This document shows positions 14,849 through 22,922 of a DNA stretch of 29,772 nucleotides, one piece after another. The stretch is from QQUD01 sp039029915 (GTDB taxonomy: Bacteria; Chloroflexota; Anaerolineae; Promineifilales; Promineifilaceae). The stretch covers positions 1-29,772 of the forward strand of contig JBCCFD010000037.1 of NCBI GenBank assembly GCA_039029915.1. The letters are read 5' to 3'. A model generated the notes under the pieces. It saw only the letters and a program-made list of their open reading frames with translations. It was not told the DNA's origin and ran no database searches. How positions within the stretch are numbered: position 1 is the stretch's first letter; every line of letters starts with the position of its first letter. The translations under genes and the position numbers were made by a program.

Positions 14849-16423
14849 TTGCAAAGTTTTGATCTCGTTGCTCAGCGATTTGAGGAAAAACGGCCGTTTC
14901 TCGTCTCAACCATGGCCTTCGTTATTGCCCTAGCGGTAGGGTTGGTACTCACCCAGCTACCGATTGTTGGGATTTTGGGAAATACGGCCGTTTTTGCGCT
15001 CCTATCGACATCTCCTTTCCTCGGTGCTGCTGTGCTTTTAGGGCTGTTTTTGCTAATTTTAAGAGCCCCCATTGTGGGGTTAGGGTTGGCATTAATGGCT
15101 GGCCCATGGGGAGCTATTGAAAGCCTCTTTTTAGGCCCCACACCGCTTGATTCAGGCCAACTTTTCCTTTTTCTAACATTAAGTGCATGGCTACTAAGGG
15201 GATTGGGAGAACAGCGCATCGTTATCCCTAAGGGTTCCTTCTATTGGCCGCTGTTTCTTTTTATCGGTGTGGCGTTTTTGAGCTTGTTCGATGCCCAATC
15301 TATCCAGTTTGGCGTGCAAGAGATGCTTAAGTGGATAGAAATGTGGCTGATAATTGGTCTGGTTTTATCGGAATCTGAACGGGCTCCATCAAAAAAACAG
15401 TTTGTGCAGCAGCTATTGCTGATGTTTTTACTGGCTGGATTTGTACAAGCTTTAATTGGCATCTGGCAATTTGGCCTAAGAGGTATTGGGCCTGCTCACT
15501 TCATTATTTCCGGTAATTTTTACCGCGCTTATGGCTCATTTGAACAGCCAAATCCGTTTGGCGGCCTCATGCATTTAACTGCTTTGCTGGTGATTGGGGC
15601 AACGACAGCTTACTTGCCAGCTCTGTGGCACTTTTTGAAAGGCAGCACCCATAATTTGTGGCAAAAAAAGAAGCTCCTTTTTCCCAAATTTCCTCTATGG
15701 GCCATCTTTTTGCTGGTTTGTGGTGGAACGGCCGTTTTATCCCTGCTATTTTCCTGGAGCCGTGGCGCATGGTTAGGGTTTGCAGCTGGTATTGGCGCGA
15801 TAGGCTTATTTTGGCCTCAAAAGCGCTGGATTGGGTTTGCTTCCTTGATCGTTGCTGTGGCCTCTTTTACAATAGCGTTTCAGCTCAATTTGGTACCTGA
15901 AAGTATTGCTCAACGCTTAGTCGGGTTTGTGGCAGATTTCCAGCTTGGTGATGTGCGGGGTGTTGATATAAATGATACCAACTACTCCGTTTTAGAGCGT
16001 TTGGCTCATTGGCAGGCGGCAGTTGATATGGCTCGGGACCAACTGTGGCTGGGGGTTGGCTTTGGGAACTATGAACCTGCTTATGCAGAATATGCGTTAA
16101 TTAATTGGCCTGACCCGTTGGGACATGCCCATAATTACTACTTAAATATTTTGGCAGAAACGGGTATTATTGGACTTTCTGCTTATTTGATTTTTTGGAT
16201 AGCGGTCGTATTAAAAACAATCAACGGAATTCAAGTTCAAACGGGTTTATATCGAGGCGTTTTATTAGGCCTTTTAGGCTGTTGGGCGGCGATTTCGGTT
16301 CACCATTTAGTTGATAAGCTATACGTCAATAACCTTTATATTCAGTTTGGTGTTCTGCTTAGTTTACTTTTAGTGGTAGTTAAAGAGAGAAAAGAGAAGA
16401 AAGAAGTGAGATTGGTTGATTAG
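14849..16423 (+). CDS. O-antigen ligase / polymerase family membrane protein
   Basis: Integral membrane protein of 524 residues with about 11-12 hydrophobic segments, expected to polymerise or ligate surface glycans on the outer face of the membrane. The Wzy/WaaL-type signature is near the C-terminus: LGVGFGNYEPAYAEY, then GHAHNYYLNILAETGIIGL, with the conserved His-x-His-Asn and Glu. An earlier block, GSFEQPNPFGGLMHLTALL, is also typical. The start is uncertain: TTG at 14849 gives MQSFDLVAQRFEEKRP and lies 2 bases after the SDR stop with GGGAGAAG upstream; the first ATG is 21 codons later and would remove the cytoplasmic N-tail. A second family member is at the right edge of the window on the other strand. 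Confidence 0.87.
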   Translation: MQSFDLVAQRFEEKRPFLVSTMAFVIALAVGLVLTQLPIVGILGNTAVFALLSTSPFLGAAVLLGLFLLILRAPIVGLGLALMAGPWGAIESLFLGPTPLDSGQLFLFLTLSAWLLRGLGEQRIVIPKGSFYWPLFLFIGVAFLSLFDAQSIQFGVQEMLKWIEMWLIIGLVLSESERAPSKKQFVQQLLLMFLLAGFVQALIGIWQFGLRGIGPAHFIISGNFYRAYGSFEQPNPFGGLMHLTALLVIGATTAYLPALWHFLKGSTHNLWQKKKLLFPKFPLWAIFLLVCGGTAVLSLLFSWSRGAWLGFAAGIGAIGLFWPQKRWIGFASLIVAVASFTIAFQLNLVPESIAQRLVGFVADFQLGDVRGVDINDTNYSVLERLAHWQAAVDMARDQLWLGVGFGNYEPAYAEYALINWPDPLGHAHNYYLNILAETGIIGLSAYLIFWIAVVLKTINGIQVQTGLYRGVLLGLLGCWAAISVHHLVDKLYVNNLYIQFGVLLSLLLVVVKERKEKKEVRLVD

Positions 16424-16568
16424 AGCAGATAAGTTGGTTATTTGTTATTGTAGTAGGTGGTAAGGTGTCAGTTCTACGCAGTGTGGCTGCCTATTTACTT
16501 TTGACGGATTCTATTTTTGCTTACTATTGCTTTCAACCATTGAAACTAAAAAGGTAAGATAAAATTAC

Positions 16569-17126
16569 ATGGTTGCCATATTTACAAATGTTGCCAATCG
16601 TTTTTTTGGCATAAACCCTAAGGAAGCAGAGCGGTTTTTTAAGTTTGCTGTAGTCGGGGCGATTGGCTTTGTGGTTGATTTTGGTGTGCTTAATTTGCTC
16701 CTGCAGCCGTTTGCAAATGCTTTAAGCACCGGTGGATGGCTAAACACGGCCGTTTCCTCCATAAGCAATAATCCCCCATCTTTGGCTGAGGAATTTGCTG
16801 GCACAATATCATTTATTTGTGCCATTCTGAGCAACTTTTTGTTTAATCGCTTTTATACCTATCCGGATTCACGAGAGAAAGGGTTAGTGAGTCAGTTTAT
16901 TCAGTTTAGTCTAGTGAGTGTGGCCGGTATTGTCATTCGCATCCCTATTTTGCTGCTTACGACAACCTTCTTCCAAAACATGATCTCACGGATTGCTTCG
17001 TTAGAACCCTTTGCTTTTCGATTGGGTGCCAACCTAGCCCTTGTTTTGGCAGTGATCATCGTCATGTTCTGGAACTTTTTTGTGAACCGTTACTGGACGT
17101 ACAATGATGTTAGCAGCGAGCCATAA
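16569..17126 (+). CDS. GtrA-like membrane protein
   Basis: The protein has 185 residues and four predicted membrane helices (KFAVVGAIGFVVDFGVLNLLL; FAGTISFICAILSNFLFNRFY; FSLVSVAGIVIRIPILLL; LGANLALVLAVIIVMFWNFFVNRYWTY). The FxxVGxxxFxxD opening and the paired FxxNRxxT/Y motifs after helices 2 and 4 are the GtrA signature. Family members are linked to translocation of polyprenyl-phosphate-linked sugars or to glycosylation of surface polymers. A region of about 35 residues between helices 1 and 2 is longer than in short GtrA proteins. It lies 3 bases before the GT4 gene, so the two are likely a unit. Preceded by a 145-base gap after the ligase. Confidence 0.86.
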   Translation: MVAIFTNVANRFFGINPKEAERFFKFAVVGAIGFVVDFGVLNLLLQPFANALSTGGWLNTAVSSISNNPPSLAEEFAGTISFICAILSNFLFNRFYTYPDSREKGLVSQFIQFSLVSVAGIVIRIPILLLTTTFFQNMISRIASLEPFAFRLGANLALVLAVIIVMFWNFFVNRYWTYNDVSSEP

Positions 17127-17129
17127 CCA

Positions 17130-18275
17130 ATGCGAATTGGTGTTGACCTAACATCTGCTGTGACCCAAGGGGGGGGCATTGGACGGTATACGCGTGAGCT
17201 CATTCACGCCGTGACGCAGCTTGATCTAGAAAACGAGTATCGATTTTTCTCTGCAAAACAACCGTTAAAGCTACCCGTTCCAAACTCTATACCACAGGGT
17301 AATCGAATTCGATATCGTCAATCCCCACTTGAAGATAAGTGGCATTACCGGATTTGGTATCGCTTACGGATTCCTATACCGGTGCAATTACTGACTGGTC
17401 AAATAGATTTGTTTCACTCTCCAGATTTTGTCCTTCCGCCTGTCTTGCCTAAAGTACCTACTCTACTGACAGTTCATGATCTTTCATTTCTCCACTATCC
17501 AAATACATTTCCTGATTCCCTCGTAGCCTATCTCAATCAGGTCGTGCCGTGGTCTATAAAACGGGCAACGCATATTTTAGCGGACTCAGAAGCCACAAAA
17601 CGAGATTTAGAATCCTTGTGGCAAATTTCACCAGAAAAAATTACAGTATTGCTGAGCGGCGTAACGAGTTCGTTTTCAATAGTGGATGAACCAACACAGA
17701 TAGAACGGGTAAAGGCAAAATATGGACTGGGGAACGCCCCCTATCTATTGTCAGTAGGGACAATTCAGCCTCGAAAGAACTTTCAATTCTTGATTCGTGC
17801 ATTTAAACCCATTGCCGATAGGTTTCCCCATAATTTGATTTTCAGCGGCGGTAAGGGCTGGATGTATGATGAAATGCTAGCAGAAGTGGAAAAGCAAAAT
17901 TTGCGAGAGCGAGTCCGTTTTATTGGGTTTGTTGATGATGTAGATTTGCCAGCCCTCTATTCTGGTGCCTCTTTGTTTGTGTTTCCTAGCCTGTATGAGG
18001 GGTTTGGGTTACCGCTTTTGGAGGCAATGGCTTGCGGCGTGCCAGTTTTGAGTTCTGATGCCTCTTCTTTGCCGGAAGTTGGTCAAAATACGGCCGTTTA
18101 TTGTTCTCCACATGATCTTAATGGGTGGACGGAGAATATGAATGATTTGCTTGGTGATCAAGATAGGTTGCAACACCTTTCGCAAAAAGGAAAGGCACAT
18201 GTGGCTCAATTTACGTGGCAAAAAACGGCCGTTCAGCTATTAAATATCTACGAGAAAATTAAAGAGTCAACCTAA
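17130..18275 (+). CDS. Glycosyltransferase family 4 (GT-B fold)
   Basis: The 381-residue cytoplasmic enzyme transfers a sugar from an NDP or GDP donor to a lipid-linked acceptor. The N-terminal domain starts with RIGVDLTSAVTQGGGIGRYTREL (glycine-rich acceptor loop). HDLSFLHYPN is typical of mannosyltransferases of this group. The donor domain has SVGTIQPRKNF and the E-x7-E motif EGFGLPLLE (Glu290, Glu298), followed by ACGVPVLSSDASSLPEVG. Sugar specificity cannot be read, though the mannosyl type is plausible. It ends the polysaccharide cluster. Two ACGGCCGT copies lie near its 3' end (18090 and 18225). Confidence 0.92.
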   Translation: MRIGVDLTSAVTQGGGIGRYTRELIHAVTQLDLENEYRFFSAKQPLKLPVPNSIPQGNRIRYRQSPLEDKWHYRIWYRLRIPIPVQLLTGQIDLFHSPDFVLPPVLPKVPTLLTVHDLSFLHYPNTFPDSLVAYLNQVVPWSIKRATHILADSEATKRDLESLWQISPEKITVLLSGVTSSFSIVDEPTQIERVKAKYGLGNAPYLLSVGTIQPRKNFQFLIRAFKPIADRFPHNLIFSGGKGWMYDEMLAEVEKQNLRERVRFIGFVDDVDLPALYSGASLFVFPSLYEGFGLPLLEAMACGVPVLSSDASSLPEVGQNTAVYCSPHDLNGWTENMNDLLGDQDRLQHLSQKGKAHVAQFTWQKTAVQLLNIYEKIKEST

Positions 18276-18653
18276 TAAAAATAGCGGTTATGCTTTGAAA
18301 ATCTGACGGATATTCTGACAATAGTACCCATTACCTAACATAATCTTCCCACTTTAGGACTTTTTTCCCACATTCATACCCTTCGCTAGTACCTGTTATT
18401 AGGCATAATAAAGCCATCTAGCTCGGAAACAAGCGAAAAAAAGTTCCTTCGTTTCTCGACATAAACTAAATGAAGTGCATCAATTGAATACCTATGAAAA
18501 CAGTTTTCTTTACGTCTTAGGAAAATTGTTCACCCGGTGGGTGTCTTAACCAAGCCCACATTGACCCTTATATCCAGAATTGGGTTGTCATTGGCGTCGC
18601 AACGATGGGTTGTCCATCATTTTGGGGTAGATGTACGAAGGTAAATTGTAGTT
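18276..18653. other. 378-base intergenic region before the giant STAND gene
   Basis: I find no gene here. There is an imperfect hairpin at 18426-18455 (GAAACAAGCGAA against TTCCTTCGTTTC, two mismatches) without a T-run, and a small CACCC-GGT-GGGTG dyad near 18533-18545. A short open stretch (around 18558-18640) reads IDPYIQNWVVIGVATMGCP, but it is closed by stops and matches nothing I know. No confident promoter for the downstream gene was seen, though one is needed here. Confidence 0.4.
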
Positions 18654-21600
18654 ATGATAACCAAAGCTCTGTTCCATGGCGTTATACAATTAAAAAGCTT
18701 GTGTATAGGTAAAGCTTTTACAGAAGTTCGTACAAATCGATATTTGAATGAGTTTCCAGGAAATGTTTTGTGCCATTCAGATGATTTTAAATTTTTTGTC
18801 GTGGAAACATTTGAAAAAGCGATTGAGATTATCAGAGTTAATCGGGATATTGATCTCCTATTTGTTGATGCAGATGAGATACCTATATCTGAAGCATCGA
18901 TGTTTATCTCACACGTCAAAGAAGTTCAACCTAAATTACCTATTATTGTGTTTACTGACGATACCGATGAACGAATGAGAATCCTAATGCGTGATGGTGC
19001 TGCTTGGCATTTTACAAAGCAATCCCAATCGATTAATCGTTTAGCAAAACAAATTCATTGGTATGTCTTTTCACCAACGAATTGGGGTGAATTTTTCTCG
19101 AAATACAGCCGAAATAATATCAAGCCTCGCATTGAACCCGGCTTGAGCTACTCCGATTTAGAGGGACTCAACAGTAATCCAGAAGAGCAATTTATTATTA
19201 AACGCCTTTTTGCCGGAAGCGAGGTTGTCCAAATTTTTCGTATGGATCAGGGTTTTAGCGGGTCTCGAATCTACACGGTCAAACCTGAACATCAGCTTAA
19301 ACGCATTTTAAAAATAGATGTAGCGGATCGACTGGAAGCTGTTCAGGAAAAACAAGAACGACTGATATTGCCTCGATTAAATCGCCGTGTTGGTCAAATT
19401 CAAGGCAACTTAGTTCGGGGGGAACATTTAGCAGGAGCTTGCTACACCTTGGCGGGTTCAACAAATGACGCGATTACTTTAACGCAATTCTTGCAAGATC
19501 AAAATAAAGTGCGCAAAGAGCTTGTTGATAAGATTCTGCAACAGCTACGAATCAGTTTAGAACAGCTGTATGCAGGCAGCAGCGATACAGAACTACGCTA
19601 TTGGGCACCACTTTATAGTCGCGTGTTACCGACCTATTTTACGTTGGATGATGCTGTGATGATTTCCCCTCAGGAGGCAGATTCATTTGATGGGTTAATG
19701 CTGCGGTCCTCAGAGCTAAGCACTTTATCATCTGTTCCAAGCAATAAGGTATTGGCACAAATTAATCAGGCTGTTCGTGAAGGTGAAAATCCTGAGGTAA
19801 CACTTCATAATTTTGAGATTGCGGAAATTGATACCCAGCAGGGCGTTATCTATCTTCACGACGAGTTGATTTCAAAGTATCCGGTTTCAAATTTAATTAA
19901 GGATAAAAATCATCCTATTCTTCGTTTTAAAATCCGGTTAAATCAAGACGATCGCAATCTGATTACGCACCCTGTTTTTCGCCGCGGCAAGCGGATTACG
20001 GTCACTGGCATTGTGCGTGAAACTCAAGAATCAATTTTGGCAAACAATATTAGTGAGGTGACGGGACGGCCGTATAATTTTGAGGAAGATATCTTTGAGT
20101 TTGGGGGTGGGCGATTTATTCCCCCGATTAACAATATTCGCCACCTGCTGTGGGAAATCGGCCGTGAGGATATGATTGTTCCTCTGCCGCAAGTGTCACC
20201 GGTCGTCCATGGTGATTTAAACACCAGCAATATTCTTGTAGAAGTTAGTGAAAATATTCCCGTTTGGCTCATTGACTTCTCAGATGCGAGGCCGGGGCAC
20301 CTTTTCTTTGATCTGGCTAAATTAGAGGTCGAGTTTCGGACTCACGTCTTGTTCAAGTTATTCAAAGATATGGTTGATGAAGGGATATGGAGTGAAGAAA
20401 AAGCAATCCAGTTTGCGCTTCTAATTGAAAACATTTTGCAAGACGTGACGGGTAAAAGCTTTGCTGATTTTATTTCAGCAATTCGGGAACATCAGCCAGA
20501 TTGGTATGACAATTTGTACACTCATTTTCCACTTTACTCTGAAAATCTTCTTTATTTTTTATATTCACTTCGGAAAATAGCTGAATCATACAGTCCAGAG
20601 CGGTTTAAACATCATTTTCCGGTGGCTATCTTTTTCCACAGTATTACCGCCTTAAAATATAAGGGGCTTGATTTACCGCCTTGGAAAAAATGGTCTAAAC
20701 GTCTGGCCCTGTGCTGTGCTCTAGTGTCAGGTAAACAAGCCCTAAGAGACGTGGAAAGACCGGCTGAGTTAGGAGATGCCGTTAGCAAGTTAAGGCAGCG
20801 TAGCTCTTTCTCTTTAATCACAGTGGGTGTTGGTGACGATAGAAAATATCTGCTTCAATGGAATGCAAACTGGGGTATGTTTAATTTGGTGGGTGGCCGG
20901 TTGGACAATGAGAAAGGGGATAAAGACTCCTTTGCTCGAACGATTCAGCGTGAATTGAATGAAGAATTAGGTCTGACGAGTCATAAGGATTATCGAATTA
21001 CAAAGGAGTTTAAGCCATTATTCAAACGTCAATTCTCGCGTCGTCAAAATGTATTTAAAGATTATGAATTTAGGGTTTTCAAAATCGAGCTGTTGCCTCG
21101 GCATCCGATGACTGTTGAAGATTATCATCTTTTTGAAAATCGGCTGTCGAGTGAACGAGAGAATATTTTGGTAAGTCGAGCAGAAATTGAGCGTCTGCGC
21201 TCTTTTGATAATCGGCCGATCTCTGAAACGACAAGAGCAATATTACAAGATTTGGGTGAGATTCCTTCGATTGAAGATAAGGATTTGTTTACGCCTTTAG
21301 ATTTTGTTCTTGATGGTGAAGATATTATTGTGAGCCGCGGCAAGGCCCAAATTAACGGCCGTTTACACAATCCAGAGTTTGGTAACCTTGTTGAAAATAT
21401 CACCATTGAGGTGTTGCCATCACCTAATTTCGACACCCAGCAAGGCTCTTCTATTCATCAAATTAGTAAACTTGATGTAAACGAAGAGGAAAGCATTACC
21501 ATTTGGCTACAGCCCAAAGAAAAAGACGCCAAATTAACCGTCCGTTTGACCTTTTATGATGCTAAAGGACATGAATTCCGGCAGTTGATTGAACTCCCCA

Positions 21601-22853
21601 TTCGTTTTATTTCTCAAATGCGAAACCTCTTTCATATTGATAATCCTTATGTTGTTGGCAAGCCATTAACATCTGCTTCAGAAACCCTGTACGTCGGTCG
21701 TCGGGACATCTTTTCTTGGATAGAAGAAAACCTCATTGGCAAGACCCAGCCGCACACCTTGATCCTTTATGGTCAGCGACGAATGGGCAAAACATCAACG
21801 CTTTACCAGCTCATCGAAGGTAAATTAGGACAACCGATTCGTGAATATCCAGGCTACCCTATTTACCCTGTTTACATTGATTTACAGCGGCTCGTTGGGT
21901 GCGATACCCCCGCATTTTTTAAACGAATAAGCATGACTATTCATCGTGATCTAACGAAGCGGGGGATTAGCTTACCTACAGAGGCCGCATTTGACGTTAA
22001 CGGGTCGCCTTTTACAGAGTTCGACCGCTTTCTTGATATTGTTGAATCACAAGTGCCAAACGAAGGATTGCTTGTTTTAGTCATTGATGAGCTTGAGCAA
22101 CTGCAGGACAGCATTCAAAAAGGTCGACTCACTGAGGAAATCCTGACTTATTTGCGCTCGCTTATGCAACATCGCTCAAGAATGACGTTTATTTTAGCAG
22201 GCACCAATCAGCTTGTGGAAGATTATTGGAGCGTTATCTTCCACGTTGGGCTGAGTCGGGAAATTGAACCATTGACGAGAGACGATACTGAGAACCTAAT
22301 TCGGCAACCAGTTTCACCTATTATTGAATATGATGATTTAGCGATCGATCATATCTGGCTCGCCACGAGGGGCCAGCCGTATTTCACTCAATTAATTTGC
22401 CACCGTTTAATTAGCGCTGTGAACTTACAGGGCAAAAGGAGCTTCAATGTAACCAGTCATGATGTCATTATGACAATCGAAAAAATAGTGGTTGAAGATG
22501 ATAGCCATCTTCAACATATTTGGAACGAAAGCAGTAAAGAAGAGCAGAATATAATGTCTGTGCTTGCGGGCACACAAAATTCAAGTGGGGAGGCGTTTTC
22601 ACGAGCCGTTATTGCCAATCGATTACAGGATTTTTCATTAGATCATAATGCGATTAATCAATCTCTTGAACGATTAGAAACTCGGGGCTTAGTGCAACGA
22701 ATTCCTGTTGAGCGGGAAATTTCAAGAAAGTTAGCGCATGGTCATGGCTGGCAACCCACTTTAATTAGTAAAGATTATACCTATTCCTTAGCGTTTGGAT
22801 TGTTGCGAAAGTGGATTTTGCAAAAGCATCCGTTGGGCTTTGTTATTCGGTGA
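18654..22853 (+). CDS. Giant signalling/conflict protein: REC-like, kinase-fold, Nudix, beta-domain, STAND ATPase
   Basis: Multi-domain protein of 1399 residues. Residues about 15-135 look like a response-regulator receiver: Asp72 (FVDADE), Thr101 (VFTD) and Lys122 (FTK) are spaced as in CheY, but the N-terminal acidic pair is absent. Residues about 180-600 are kinase-fold (aminoglycoside-phosphotransferase-like): GFSGS loop at 200-204, Lys220, HGDLNTSN at 519-526 and DFSD from Asp541. This is interrupted at about 395-480 by a beta-rich, OB-like insertion. Residues about 719-812 are a Nudix domain with RELNEELGL at 766-774 but Asp for the first Glu and a longer box. A beta-sandwich-like segment (about 860-1000) precedes a STAND/AAA ATPase with Walker A GQRRMGKTS at 1040-1048 and Walker B VLVIDELEQL (Asp1145, Glu1146), ending in a winged-helix-like part. 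No signal peptide or membrane segment. The whole architecture is unfamiliar to me; a role in sensing and conflict is inference. Confidence 0.8.
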   Translation: MITKALFHGVIQLKSLCIGKAFTEVRTNRYLNEFPGNVLCHSDDFKFFVVETFEKAIEIIRVNRDIDLLFVDADEIPISEASMFISHVKEVQPKLPIIVFTDDTDERMRILMRDGAAWHFTKQSQSINRLAKQIHWYVFSPTNWGEFFSKYSRNNIKPRIEPGLSYSDLEGLNSNPEEQFIIKRLFAGSEVVQIFRMDQGFSGSRIYTVKPEHQLKRILKIDVADRLEAVQEKQERLILPRLNRRVGQIQGNLVRGEHLAGACYTLAGSTNDAITLTQFLQDQNKVRKELVDKILQQLRISLEQLYAGSSDTELRYWAPLYSRVLPTYFTLDDAVMISPQEADSFDGLMLRSSELSTLSSVPSNKVLAQINQAVREGENPEVTLHNFEIAEIDTQQGVIYLHDELISKYPVSNLIKDKNHPILRFKIRLNQDDRNLITHPVFRRGKRITVTGIVRETQESILANNISEVTGRPYNFEEDIFEFGGGRFIPPINNIRHLLWEIGREDMIVPLPQVSPVVHGDLNTSNILVEVSENIPVWLIDFSDARPGHLFFDLAKLEVEFRTHVLFKLFKDMVDEGIWSEEKAIQFALLIENILQDVTGKSFADFISAIREHQPDWYDNLYTHFPLYSENLLYFLYSLRKIAESYSPERFKHHFPVAIFFHSITALKYKGLDLPPWKKWSKRLALCCALVSGKQALRDVERPAELGDAVSKLRQRSSFSLITVGVGDDRKYLLQWNANWGMFNLVGGRLDNEKGDKDSFARTIQRELNEELGLTSHKDYRITKEFKPLFKRQFSRRQNVFKDYEFRVFKIELLPRHPMTVEDYHLFENRLSSERENILVSRAEIERLRSFDNRPISETTRAILQDLGEIPSIEDKDLFTPLDFVLDGEDIIVSRGKAQINGRLHNPEFGNLVENITIEVLPSPNFDTQQGSSIHQISKLDVNEEESITIWLQPKEKDAKLTVRLTFYDAKGHEFRQLIELPIRFISQMRNLFHIDNPYVVGKPLTSASETLYVGRRDIFSWIEENLIGKTQPHTLILYGQRRMGKTSTLYQLIEGKLGQPIREYPGYPIYPVYIDLQRLVGCDTPAFFKRISMTIHRDLTKRGISLPTEAAFDVNGSPFTEFDRFLDIVESQVPNEGLLVLVIDELEQLQDSIQKGRLTEEILTYLRSLMQHRSRMTFILAGTNQLVEDYWSVIFHVGLSREIEPLTRDDTENLIRQPVSPIIEYDDLAIDHIWLATRGQPYFTQLICHRLISAVNLQGKRSFNVTSHDVIMTIEKIVVEDDSHLQHIWNESSKEEQNIMSVLAGTQNSSGEAFSRAVIANRLQDFSLDHNAINQSLERLETRGLVQRIPVEREISRKLAHGHGWQPTLISKDYTYSLAFGLLRKWILQKHPLGFVIR

Positions 22854-22900
22854 AAACCCAAAATTTAGCATTGCTTTTTGAGATAATTTTTGGTTTTCAC
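22850..22900 (+). repeat. Long inverted repeat between the two STAND genes
   Basis: The arm GTGAAAACCCAAAATT (22850-22865) pairs with AATTTTTGGTTTTCAC (22885-22900), 15 of 16 positions, around a 19-base loop. The 5' arm contains the TGA stop of the giant gene. There is no T-run after it, so it is more likely an RNA processing or stability element, or a weak terminator that sets the ratio of the two proteins, than a strong stop. The next gene starts 22 bases later. Confidence 0.65.
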
Positions 22901-22922
22901 ATAGGTAAATGAAGAAGAGATT

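Noticed and set aside
18558..18650. Short open stretch reading IDPYIQNWVVIGVATMGCP before the giant gene
   Set aside because: It is closed by a stop upstream, has no ribosome binding site, runs into the giant gene in another frame, and matches no family I know.
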